From Wurfbainia villosa (Eukaryota; Streptophyta; Magnoliopsida; Zingiberales; Zingiberaceae): a stretch of DNA of 64,000 nt. Below the pieces are notes generated by a model, which was given only the letters and a program-made list of their open reading frames with translations, ran no database searches and was not told the origin of the DNA. This document shows, piece after piece, positions 1 to 10,245 of the stretch. The stretch's first letter is position 1, and every line of letters starts with the position of its first letter. The translations under genes were made by a program, and so were the position numbers. Location: positions 5,642,001-5,706,000 of the forward strand of contig CM045990.1 in assembly GCA_025175895.1 (NCBI GenBank), read 5' to 3'.

Positions 1-951
1 TTTCATTAAGATAGGATAAACGGAACGAGGATGCCAAATCAATCCCTACAAGGAGTCGAAACGTGTCTCGTTGTCTACTCCATCATACCCTTATAATAAT
101 GGTTACCAGAGATGAGGACAACCCCTTGGTTCCTCTTTAATTTACCTAGATCTTTGATACAAGGGTTGTCACCCCTTGTATCGCTATGCACACAATATAT
201 AGAAAATCAAAACGCAATTTTCATTGAATCAAATAAATACAAACTGTAAATAGAAACTCTAAAACAGAATTTACATTCGATCTAGCATGTTCTACGTACA
301 CAAATTACTCCCTAATCCTAGAATCGAAGATTCTACTCCATTGATGGCAAAGAAAGAACACAATCCATAATAGAATAGATCATTACAGTGTTGGAGATGA
401 ATAGAAAGTAAATTTCAGTACTCTTGGTTCTTCTCTTTGACATCGGAGCGCAGGATGGGATCCTCTAGCTTTCTTCTTCCTCCCTATTACGAGATTCCGA
501 AGTTTTTTAGGGCGTCGGTGTGCCGTCCCGGTCATCGTGCCTCCTCCCTGGGGTTTGGGCGTGACCTTCTTTATATCAACTTGAGGTCGGTGCCGCCTGA
601 ATCCATGAAAAACCCTAGTTGCGTCGAAAATGCCGCTGCCACACACCCCGTGTGGATCCACATGACCAGGCTGTGTTTGGCGCTGGGCTGGTTGGGCATG
701 ACCGTGTGATTTCACACGGTCGGATCGTGCTTCCCTTCATTCCACTTGCCGAATGCCTTCCTTTTGCTCTAAAAGTGTGTTGTTTATCCCGTAAAATATT
801 GTCCTACACACAAAAGCACAAAGAGCAGATCTCCAAACTAGGAAATAGGAAATGCATGCAAAACAAAGTACTATATGCATGAAAAAATATAAAATGCAGC
901 GAGATGTGAGCGAAAACTACTCTTAAAACCCTATATGTTTTGCTCACATCA
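1..951 (-). repeat. Athila 3' LTR, truncated by window start
   Basis: This segment matches 26918-26933 joined to 55217-56120 over its whole length. Both copies end (plus strand) in CTCACATCA, so the LTR begins TGATGTGAG on the element strand. A complete LTR, judged from the interrupted right copy, is about 1.34 kb, so roughly 390 bp lie left of the window. It is followed at 952-960 by ATTCCCCCA, the complement of a purine tract. Confidence 0.88.
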
Positions 952-990
952 ATTCCCCCAGACTTAAATCTTTGCTTGTCCTCAAGAAAA
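952..990 (-). other. Athila polypurine tract region
   Basis: On the minus strand a purine-rich GTCTGGGGGAAT directly abuts the LTR start TGATGTGAG. The upstream phrase TTGAGGACAAGCAAAGATTT is a familiar sequence just before the 3' LTR of Athila-like plant elements. The tract primes plus-strand DNA synthesis. Confidence 0.8.
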
Positions 991-1919
991 CCTCAGTGCC
1001 AAGAAATTTTAAAAAGCATTGTTCCATACTTAGCATGTCAACTAGATTTATCAAGTGGTATTTTCAATAAAAGAAAAATAAATATGTTCTAAAAGTTCAC
1101 TAAGTTAGCTTCTTGTGCACGTGCCAAGTGAATCGTCTTAAGGGATACATCGTTCCATGGTAAGTTAAGTAGTCATCTTATAGCTTTCCTAAGGTTTCCG
1201 ACTTTTAGCCACTAGTCTGCCCTAAGCGAGGGGTGTTCCCTAGATCTAGCACAAAGTCTCAAAGGTGTGCTCGGTATTAAGAGAAATTAGTATGTGTTTC
1301 CCTAGTAACCTAACCATTTCCACCCACGACAATTATTTTATTATCCCTCATAATATATATATTTTTTTCTATTTTCTCTCTATCTTTTTCTTTCCCTTTT
1401 TTTCACTGGGATTTTGATTTTTTCAAATGGGCTTACACAATTCTAGCATCTCCAGTAACTAAAATGTTAAATCTAGAGTCACCTATGGAATCCAAAGTAC
1501 TAGACTATAGGGATGAATCATGACTATGTATGTACTAGATTCTCCCTTTTAGAGTATTCGTCAAGTGTAAGTATAAAAATAAAAGCTAACCAGTGCAAGT
1601 CTAGAACATTCATTAGAGCAAATAAAATAAAATACGATGAGATAAATGAAGTTAAGCTACCTATGGAAACAACTCGTGAAGATATCTTAAAAATACTACT
1701 GAGGCAGCTTAAAGATAGCAAAAACTAAGTGCTGAAAGAAACTAAACACTCTATGCATGAATAAATGAATGCTAACTAAGACTAAAATGCAAATATCAAG
1801 AAAGAAACTACTGCTAGAAACAAAATAAATCAAAACTTGGGGTCTCCCCCTCAGACTTGTATGAAGTTATACCTCTAATATGGCGGCCGAGGTGGGAAGT
1901 CCAGCAGTCCCCGCATGTC
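991..1919 (-). other. Athila 3' non-coding region
   Basis: AT-rich sequence between the decayed downstream ORF and the polypurine tract, with a pyrimidine-rich stretch around 1360-1410. I see no coding signal on either strand. Confidence 0.6.
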
Positions 1920-2346
1920 GGGCTGCTGGGAAAACCTAGTGCTCAGCCGCTGATGCCACATATACATGTTGTCGATCTGAGAGATGGTGGATGCAGCAGT
2001 TGCTCGGTGCTTCCCCTCCTGGGCCCATTGTGCCTGCCGGGCATGTGTTGCCGAACCTCGTGGCGATATATGGCCTTCTTCTGGCGATGGGCAGCCTCCT
2101 CCTAGAAGTAGATATGGGCCTTATCGTAGAACTCCTCGGCCTGCTGGAAATGCTCCCTTAAGCCATGAAACTCCGCCTGGGTGTAGGTGCTCTGCTCCTC
2201 CCATCACTACCTCTACATCTGCTGCTCAGTGTATATGTTGTCGAGGAGCGATAGGAACTCAGAGAAATCGTAAGAGGATGTACCTGCATCCTGCTCAAAA
2301 ATATAAAAAGATGGTGGTGCAGGTGCAAGTTCTCTGCGTGGACTAA
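1920..2346 (-). pseudogene. decayed ORF downstream of Athila integrase, possibly coiled coil
   Basis: Read on the minus strand, this GC-richer patch gives a protein-like stretch rich in Gln, Glu, Ala and His. It includes LAPAPPSFYIFEQDAGTSSY, then a run containing EFHGLREHFQQAEEFYDKA, then ARQAQWAQEGKHRATAAST. Reading it through requires stepping over several stops and one frameshift. The composition suggests a helical, coiled-coil-like segment. It sits between integrase and the 3' LTR, where Athila elements carry extra ORFs (env-like in some members) or a long pol tail. I see no membrane segment, so I do not call it env. The reading frames could also be remnants of the pol C-terminus. Confidence 0.45.
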
Positions 2347-2524
2347 GTGGGCTCAAAACGACTTTTTCTTCCACCTAGCAAGTTCTTTTTAATCCGATTT
2401 AGTTCACACAAATGCTAAATGCTAGAAATCAAAATCTAAACTATGCAATAAAGTCAAAAAAACAAGTAAAAACTAAACTTGGGTTACCTCCCAAGAAGAA
2501 CTTTGTTTAAGGTCTCTTAGCTTG

Positions 2525-3927
2525 ACCACCCTCCATTGTTTCAACTCGGCTTCGAAGGCTCTGTAAGCCTCCATTCATCTGTCTCAAGATCTGGATATTC
2601 CCCTAGATACTTCTTTAACTGTTGTTTATTTACTTTGATTTCTTCTGATTCTTTACTCCATATATCCACTGTACCATATGGGTATACCTTTTTTATTCAA
2701 AATGGTCCTGACAACCTCGACTTCAGCTTCCTTGGGAAAAGTTTTAGTCTGGAATTATATAGGAGAACTAAGTCCCTTTCTTTAAACTCCCTCCTCAAGA
2801 TATGTTGGTCGTGCCACTTCCGAGTCCTTTCCTTATATGCCTTAGCATGCTCATAAGCATCTCTTCGAATTTCGTCTAACTCACTTAACTGCAGTTTCCT
2901 TTTTTTCTCCTACTACACAGTAGTCCAAATTTAGCTTCTTGATGACCCAGTAGGCTTTGTGTTCTAATTCAATAGGGAGGTGACAAGGCTTCTCGTAAAC
3001 TAAGCGAAATGGGGTCATGCCTATTGGGGTCTTGTAGGTTGTGCGGTAAGCCCAAAGAGCATCATCCAGTTTTTGTGCCCAATCTCTCCTCGATGCCAAA
3101 ACAGTCTTTTCTAAAATAATTTTGATCTCTCGATTTGAAATTTCCACTTGTCTGCTCATTTGTGGGTGGTATGCTGTCGAGACTTTGTGGATCACCCCAT
3201 ATTTGTGCAGTAACTTTTCAAATTGTTTTTCGATGAAGTGAGAACCTCCATCGTTGATTACGACTCGGGGAACTTCGAATCTAAGGAATATATTTCTTTT
3301 GAATATTTTTATTATAGTTCTAGCGTCGCAGTGGGGCGATGCTATGACCTCCACCCATTTTGAGACATAGTCCACGGCTACCAGGATATATCTATTTTGT
3401 CAAAAGCGGGAAAGGGACCCATGAAATTTATTCCCCACATGTCAAAGAGTTCTACTTCTAATATAGCACTTCCCGACATCTCATGTCTCCTACCTATATT
3501 CCATGTTCGCTGGCACGGATCACAGGATACTACGTAGTTATGCGTTTCTCTAAATAGACTAGGCAAGTAGAACCCTGCCTGAAGTATCTTCGCATCTGTT
3601 TTTGAGATTCCAGTATGTCCCCCATATGCTGAGGAATGACAATGAAAAAGAATGCTTCCCACCTCCTCTTCTAGTACACATCTTCGATAAATGCTATCTT
3701 CACATTTTCTGAACAGGAAAGGATCATCCCATATATATTGCCTAACCTCTGCAAAGAATCTCTTCCTTTATTGGGTCATGTATCATGGCGGTATTACTCT
3801 TCCTTCCAAAAAGTTCACCAGGTCTGCATACCAAGGGGTGGTAGCCTTAGTAATTGCCATGACAGTATCGTCCCACAGGGCATCATCTATTTGGGTACTA
3901 TCTCCCTCTTCCAATTTGACGTCTATT
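2525..3927 (-). pseudogene. Athila integrase (left part), broken
   Basis: The enzyme inserts the cDNA into chromosomes. The N-terminal zinc-finger region is visible at 3662-3480 (FHCHSSAYGGH then VSCDPCQRT). The catalytic core is at 3375-2881, with VINDGGSHF giving the second Asp and EISNREIKIILEK a plausible Glu. The core ends with the DDALWAYRTTYKTPIG signature typical of gypsy integrases. A C-terminal part continues to about 2530, where DLETDEWRL-like wording is readable. A frameshift lies near 3400, because DYVSKWVEV continues in another frame from the finger. The part joining RNase H to integrase (TTPWYADLVNFLEG) is at 3927-3780, and solo LTR C separates it from RNase H. Confidence 0.88.
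3923..3927. repeat. TSD CTATT, left copy for solo LTR C
   Basis: CTATT precedes the LTR start TGTTGGAATG and is repeated directly after the LTR end at 6193-6197. Deleting the LTR plus one copy restores the Athila reading frame from DHLSRMSI into the integrase linker. Confidence 0.9.
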
Positions 3928-4861
3928 TGTTGGAATGTATCTTTGAAAGCCTAGCTCTTTTGTATGAACATTTTTATTTTGAAATAAGAATCACATGATC
4001 ATTGTTTGCACTTTATATTTATTATATGTGTGCATATTGTCTAATACTTTACATTGTAGATAATATGGTGCTTGGTGTGGCACAGAAGATCATGTTATCA
4101 GTCCCTTGTAGAATATAAGTAGAGGCTCACAACCAAGATGGTTTTGGACAAACCATTGGCATGGTTGTAGTGTAGCTTGGTATTGTTTTGTCTTGAACAT
4201 AGAGTTACACTAGTACACTTAGGTGTATTGAGCAGGACCGACATAGAGGTGATTAAATTTATTGCTGACTACATAATTGAATCGGACCTCGGATATTATG
4301 TTGTACATGCTCTTAATCCCGATATAATAACGGGCACATGTACTTAGTATTTATTTCTTTGATTTACCAAAGGGTGAGATTTATATGGATTAAATCAATA
4401 TGCCCGGTAAGTTGGGAAATGATATTATTTACATGGTGTGCCGTTGATTATAGGAGGAAACCGTGTCCTATATATTAGGTTGATGATGTCCCCTTGAGGA
4501 GCTCATAAGGTTCATCATGTAAACCCTGCATGTTGACTTAGTCAACATGATGATAAGGTTGAGTGGTACTACTCGAGGAGTTATATGTTAATTAATTGAT
4601 GGTCAGTAAATCAATTAATTGACGGACATTCGATATCTTAAACACGGGGAGATGGATGTACAAATAATGTATGGAGCCCATATTAATTTATGGGGGTTGG
4701 TGAGGTAATTCAATGATGATCTTCTAGTGGAATAGAACATCATTGATGGATCAAGTTTGTGTGGTTCCGATCCATCGGGTGGCCAAGATCCAACTCCTCC
4801 TCATGGTCCCTATCGTAGCCTAATATAAACCTCATGAAGTCTAGATCCAATGATGGAAAAC

Positions 4862-5131
4862 AAATCCCTAGATCCGACGGTGGAGATTAAATCTCTAGAT
4901 CCGATGGTTGAGATTAAATCTCTAGATCTGACGGTTGATATTAAATCCCTAGATCCGACGGTGGAGATTAAATCTCTAGATCCGACGGTTGAGATTAAAT
5001 CTCTAGATCCGACGGTTGAGATTAAATCCCTAGATCCGACGGTGGAGATTAAATCTCTAGTTCCGACGGTTGAGATTAAATCTCTAGATCCGACGGTTGA
5101 GATTAAAACCCTAGAACCGACGGTGGAGATT
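4862..5131. repeat. 27-bp minisatellite, ten units, in solo LTR C
   Basis: Ten tandem copies of a unit like GATCCGACGGTTGAGATTAA followed by ATCTCTA, with scattered substitutions. As the unit is nine codons, both strands stay open (KSLDPTVEI on plus, DLISTVGSR on minus). The same unit is present in only about three or four copies in the LTRs of A (18720-18840) and D (27780-27880). Confidence 0.95.
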
Positions 5132-5154
5132 AAAACAAGACATAAGCCCAACTC

Positions 5155-5161
5155 TATAAAA
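5155..5161 (+). promoter_or_regulatory. putative TATA box of solo LTR C
   Basis: TATAAAA in the context ACTCTATAAAAGG, at the same place as in the LTRs of A and D. It is the likely U3 promoter. Confidence 0.6.
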
Positions 5162-6197
5162 GGGGGGCTTATGGTTGGGAGGAAAGGAAGTTGGATGTTT
5201 TTGGAGATTAGGGTTTTTCCTTTCATTGGCTTGGGCGGCAAGAAACCCTAGGGAGATTAGGGTTTGGTTGGGTGGATAGGGTTTTGGGAGCTAGGGGTGG
5301 GCGGCAACATTGGGAGAAGATTTTCTTCTTCTTCCTAAGGTGTGGCCGGTTCCTCCATCTTCCCTCTACCTTGGCTTGAGCTCATCCTAATCTTCTTCCT
5401 CACTTCCATGTCCGGCCATAAGGAGACCTTGGATTAGGGTTTGGAAGCTTAGGGTTTAGGAGGTTTGGGTGGCACCAAATAAGGAAGGTTTCTTCCTTTC
5501 TTCTTCATGCTTTGGTGGCCGGCGCCCATATCACTCTTTCTAGCCCTTGGGCAGCATCCAAAGAATCCTTCTCCTTCTCCTTGGGTGGTGGAAAAAAGAC
5601 TTAGGGGTTTCCCTTGATGTCTTGGTCGGTTTCCACCATAATCTCCTTCTCCTTGTTGGCCGGCGGCAAGCATTTCTTTTGTTGCTTGTTGGTTGGCCAT
5701 AGGAAGGAGATGAGCCTTGTTTCTATTCTTCCTCTTGCTTTGGATGAGCAAGGAAGGAAGATGTGCGAGCTAGGAGCTTCAACTTGTGGAGGATCTTCGC
5801 CCACACGAAGTCTACAAGGAGGTTAGGACATACGATAGAAGATCAAGAGGTATAAAAGTTTTACAAGTTTTATTATTGATCTTTGCATGTTCTTATTAAT
5901 ATGATTGTATGTGTTGATTATACATGTCTACATCCATATGTATTTGTATAATCATGGACCCCGAAGATAAACACAAAAACCGGTGATCCGTTCATCGTCT
6001 ATTCCGCGGCTAACCGACTAGAAGAGTTTTGTTGCTTGAACAACTAGTTTGTTCAAGCGATCGCTCAAGTCGTTAGCACGATGATGAATTGGTTGAGCTT
6101 TGGAAACTCATCCCATCCGGATTAGTTTTCATTAGTGAAAATTTTAATCCGGGGACATGGGAGCCAATGAGCCTCTGAGCACAACGCCATCACTATT

Positions 6198-6640
6198 GAC
6201 ATACGCGACAAGTGGTCTGCAATGACATTGTCCGAGCCTTTTTTATCCCTGATTTCTATATCAAATTCTTGTAACAATAAGATCCAGCGAATGAGGTGGG
6301 GTTTGGCATCCTTCTTACTCAGCAAGTAGCGAACTACTGTATAATCAATGTAAACTATCACCTTTGACCCTACTAAGTACGATCGAAACTTGTCAAATGC
6401 GAACACGACTGCTAGCAATTCTTTTTCAGTCGTAGTGTAGTTGATCTGTGCTCGGTTCAATGTTTTGTTGGCGTAATGAATAGCGTGCAGCATTTTCTTC
6501 TTTCGTTGCCCTAGTACTGCACCTACTACATAATTACTAGTGTCACACATAACCTCAAATGGCAGGCTCCAGTCAGGGAGTTGTATTATTGGGGATGCTA
6601 CTAAGGCCTTTTTTATTTCTTTAAACGCTACTAAACATTG
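6198..6640 (-). pseudogene. Athila RNase H
   Basis: RNase H removes the RNA strand during reverse transcription. The minus strand reads MCDTSNYVVGAVLGQ (first catalytic Asp region), TTTEKELLAVVFAFDKFRSY (catalytic Glu), VIVYIDYTVVRYLL (third acidic position) and DNVIADHLSRM near the end. It follows RT in the same orientation. The frame runs straight to the CTATT duplication where solo LTR C enters, and its C-terminal linker resumes at 3927. A frame break separates it from RT near 6640. Confidence 0.9.
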
Positions 6641-7860
6641 CTAATCGAAAACAAAATTTGTGTCCTTATCTAGCAAATTTGTCAGGGGTCTAGTTATCCG
6701 AGAAAAATTCTTTATAAACCTTCGATAAAAACCTGCATGCCCCAGAAAGCTTCGGATGCCCTTCACATCCCTGGGTGGTGGTAACTTTTCAATTACTTCG
6801 ACCTTCGCCTTATCTACTTCGATACCACTCCCTGATATCTTATGCCCCAGAACTATCCCTTCAGTTACCATGAAGTGACATTTTTCCCAATTCAAAACCA
6901 AGCTATTTTCTTCACACCTTTGCAGGACCCTTTCTAGATTCTTCATACATGCATCAAAACTTGTTCCGTAGACTGAAAAATCATCCATGAATACCTACAT
7001 GATTTGTTCAATCATATATGAAAAAATAGCTGTCATACAACGCTGGAAGGTGGATGGGGCATTACATAGGGCAAAGGGCAATCTTCTGTATGCGAAGGTT
7101 CCATACGGGTAGGTGAAGGTAGTCTCTCTTGGTCATTAGGGTGGATTGGGATTTGAAAAAACCCCTGAATACCCGTGAAGGTAGCAAAAATAGGAATGTT
7201 TAGCGAGGCGCTCCAACATCTGGTCGATGAATGGTAGTGGAAAATGATCCTTTCTTATTGATTTGTTTAGTTTACAATAATCTATACACATTCTCCACCT
7301 CATTACCGTTCGAACAGAAATCAACTCATTCTCTTCGTTTTTGACTACTGTAGTTTCGCCTTTCTTTGGGACTACATGCATTGGACTTACCCACTCACTA
7401 TTTGAAATTGGATAGATTATTCTGGCATCCAATACTTTAAGCACTTCATTTTTCATAACCTTCTGCAAGTTTGGTTGAGTCGCCTCTGATGCTCCACGGT
7501 TGACTTACACCCGTCCTCGAGTATTATCCTATGCATGCAGAGAGATGAGCTTATTCCCTTTATATCATCGATGGTGTAACCCAGCACTTTTTTGTATGTC
7601 CTGTGTACCCCCAACAACTCCCCTATCTCTACTTCACTCAATCTGGCATTTACAATCACTGGATAAGTTGAAGTGGGACCCAAACATTCGTACCTAAGAT
7701 TCGGGGGAAGTGGCTTCATCTCAGGCCGTGGGCTCTTCTCTATTGCCACCTGACCCGCTTCTTCTTCTTCCTCTTTGGATCCTAAAGATATAGAAGCTTC
7801 TTCTGCCAAGTACTCTCTCTCTCTCTTTGTCTTCTCTCTATACTTGGTAGGCCACTTCAA
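6641..7860 (-). pseudogene. Athila reverse transcriptase
   Basis: The RT N-terminus is at 7860-7453 (EMKPLPPNLRYECLG, then DDIKGISSSLCMHRIILEDG). The fingers and palm follow at 7468-7136 (RMCIDYCKLNKSIRKDHFP, then FIDQMLERLA), and the rest at 6988-6641. The catalytic box reads FMDD at about 6980, but an in-frame TAG lies two codons upstream of it. The thumb and connection have VLGHKISGSGIEVDKAKVEV and RSFLGHAGFYRRFIKNF. Two or more frameshifts break it near 7140 and 7460. A short stretch at about 6990-7135 is readable only in a shifted frame. Confidence 0.92.
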
Positions 7861-8351
7861 ACTTACCTGTCTCTGTTATGGAGAGCAATTCCTGAAGATC
7901 CTGTTCACTATTTGGCCACATTTCAAGGGTACACACCACTGTTTCTATAATGCGATAGGCTTCGTTTATGTTCTTTTTCATCAATACCCCCCCCCTGCGG
8001 CTGTAACTAAAAGGTTTTTGGATGAGCCATTAATCCCGAAATAAAAAATTTAGATGAGTAACCAGTCCTGTAATCCATAGTGTGGGCACCGAAGAGTCAG
8101 TTCTTGGAGTCTCTTCCATGCTTTGACCAGAGTCTCTTTGTGTCCTTGCTCAAATGAAAGAATTTTTTTCCCTAAGATTGGTTGTTTTGCGCGCACGGGT
8201 GGACTTACTCAGAAAAGAACCTTCTATCTGTTCCCATGTCATTATACTTCCTTCCAGTAAAGTGCGAATCCATTGCCTAGCATTCCCTTTTAGGGAGAAT
8301 GGGAATGTAATGAGCTTGATGGCATCTTCCAGAACTCCTTCATATTGCACC
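7861..8351 (-). pseudogene. Athila Gag, 3' part (left of copia B)
   Basis: The minus strand encodes a capsid-like stretch from 8350 leftward, including LEDAIKLITFPFSLKGNARQ and LLEGSIMTWEQIEGSFLSK, typical of the Athila retrotransposon Gag domain. Copia B split it: the preceding part, FGGTQIEEPYQHLEEFLAY, lies at 17202-17300. The two halves join at the GCACC duplication. Downstream of 8150 the frame decays, and protease is not clearly recognisable. Confidence 0.85.
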
Positions 8352-10228
8352 TGTAGGGAATTCTTTATGCCAAATGGCATATGCGCAACGGAAAAATTAG
8401 GATCCCTTCCAAGTGATCCATGCGAAAGCAAACTCGTATAAAATAAATTTCTCTAAACCAAACCTATCTTATAGGAGAGGATTACCTTTGTTGCGTGCCC
8501 TTGTTAATCCCGCTTCTTCCTTTTGTTTGTTGGATCTTTAGCACGTTCAAGTGTCCGTGCCTCTATATGTATCCACACGAGCAAGCTCTTGTCTCACAAA
8601 AGAAAAACTAGAGGAGCTCTCCTTTACTTCTTGCTAGAGAAGTCCCTAAAGGAGAGGAAGAGAGGGAAAAGGAGAAAGGAAGAAGAAGACTCCTCTTCTT
8701 GCTAGCCTACACTCACAAACCCACACAACCAAAGCTTCCACCAAGCTCTCTCACAACCACAACAACACTTGCTTTGGCCGGCCACTTCATGGGGTCTTTT
8801 ATAGGGTTGGAAAAACCCTTTCACCTCCACACATTCAATGCAATCCATTGCATTGGGACACAAGTTTGGCCGGCCACTTAAGGAGACAAAACCATTTTGT
8901 TTCCTTCCACCTTATCTAGCTTAGGTGGATGCTTAGGTGGCATGCTTATGTGGCATGCTTATGTGGCATGCTTATGTGGCATTCATGCATGTTGAATTAA
9001 TCTTATTAATTCAATTAAGCTTATGTTATCATGTTGAATTAATCTTATTAATTCAATCATATTGAATTAATCTTATTAATTCAATTAAGCTTATGTTATC
9101 ATATTGAATTAATCTTATTAAATCAATAAGGTAACATATTGAATTAATCTCATTAAATCAATTAGCTAAAATTCTCATTAAGCTTAAAGTCCAAAAACCA
9201 TTTTGTACTTAAGCTTATTCCCAAATTATTCTAGTCAAACTAGAATACTCTAATTCCTCTAATTATCATGCTCTTTGTGTGTGACCCTATAGGCTCTCAT
9301 AACGTTGGCAGTGGACCTAAACTCTTTTAGATACACAAGCAATGAGCGGCATCTAGCAATACATCATTGCTACCCAAGTTAAGAGATAAGTCAAGATCCG
9401 ACTAACCTTTCCGTGACTACTATAATATATGACCGTGTCCTTCTATCCTTGATATCGATTGATCAATGAGGCATAGACGTGTCATCCTCGATCAAGCTAT
9501 GTGTTTCTTGATCCCTGAGTAAACTAACTCAAACAAATGAGCTCAATATCTCATATTGACTCATTCGAGCATGGCCATGCGTTTTAGTAGTTCTACTCAA
9601 TCAAGGGGCCCACCGATATCACTCACGTCATATGAGAGGGATAGATCCCATCTACATCACTCACATCCCTCCGCATAATTTGTTATATACCCAGTAATCG
9701 CCTTTATGGTCCACCCTGTTACGGGTGACGTTTGACGAAACCAAAGTACATAACTCCTTATGTAGGGAACCGTAGTGACTTCAGGTCTGAGGACTATTCA
9801 TACCAATAGTCACATGAGAAAGTTTATGACACTCATATAACGATCCATGAAACTTTCTCATGGCGAGTCAGTTCAGTATATATTCTCTAATATATACCCA
9901 TGTGTCAACTTGATATCATATATCCATGACTTGTGAGATCAAGTCATCAATTGACCTACATGCTAGTCTTTATGTATTAATATTGCCCTTGCATATTAAT
10001 ACTTGACTAGGAACATTTAGAAAGTGTTCTCTACAGCCTCTCATAATCAATTCTGCCAATTGATGTGCTGTAGATAAGAACCTACTTTTCTAGGGCATTA
10101 CTATATTTAATTTAGCTGGCACAAGCAAGACTTAAATATAATAACCAATCCTTTGCCTTTATAGAATATGATACAAAATGTTCCCTATTCAACCATCACA
10201 TGATTGGTTCTTAGGGCTATAACTAACA
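8352..10228 (-). repeat. copia B 3' LTR
   Basis: 1877 bp; plus strand TGTAGGGAATTC...ATAACTAACA. It is almost identical to 15331-17201. A TATA box (TTTTATA on plus) is at 8797-8803. It includes simple repeats at 8930-9170. Small frames beginning near 8523 and 8699 recur in the other LTR and are not genes. Confidence 0.94.
8935..9170. repeat. short tandem repeats in the B LTR
   Basis: Four or so copies of a 15-bp unit (TATGTGGCATGC) are followed by several copies of an AT-rich unit (TTGAATTAATCTTATTAATT), partly alternating with AAGCTTATGTTATCA. The equivalent block at 15900-16140 differs by one short-unit variant. Confidence 0.85.
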
Positions 10229-10245
10229 ATCTCCCACTAGCACTA
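10229..10245 (-). other. copia B polypurine tract
   Basis: Plus ATCTCCCACTAGC, i.e. minus GCTAGTGGGAGAT directly before the LTR start TGTTAG. The same tract flanks the E 3' LTR at 33590. Confidence 0.8.

Larger units (their letters stand above)
3928..6192 (+). mobile_element. solo LTR C (copia, family of A and D)
   Basis: A 2265-bp LTR begins TGTTGGAATGTAT and ends GCCATCA, with CTATT on both sides and no internal region. It aligns along most of its length with the LTRs of copias A and D, for example TTTTGTATGAACAT at 3958, TGAGCAGGACCGAC at 4229 and AATCCGGGGACAT at 6149. It is longer than those because of the expanded 27-bp array at 4862-5131 and a different last stretch. A single LTR with matching TSDs is the expected product of recombination between the two LTRs of one element. 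Open frames inside it are repeat translations, not genes. Confidence 0.92.

Noticed and set aside
437..882. Open frames on both strands in the first kilobase
   Set aside because: They lie inside the Athila LTR and recur at 55581-55979; no protein family recognised.
1860..2346. Envelope gene of the Athila element
   Set aside because: No signal peptide or transmembrane segment is visible in the decayed ORF, so an env label is not supported.
3691..3998. Plus-strand ORFs opposite the integrase linker
   Set aside because: Antisense shadow of the Athila frame that joins RNase H to integrase.
4810..5251. Long overlapping ORFs with nine-residue repeats (possible repeat protein)
   Set aside because: They are the two strands of a 27-bp minisatellite in a solo LTR.
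8523..8881. Paired small ORFs that are perfectly repeated at 15473-15858
   Set aside because: Conservation is explained by the two LTRs of copia B, not by selection on a protein.
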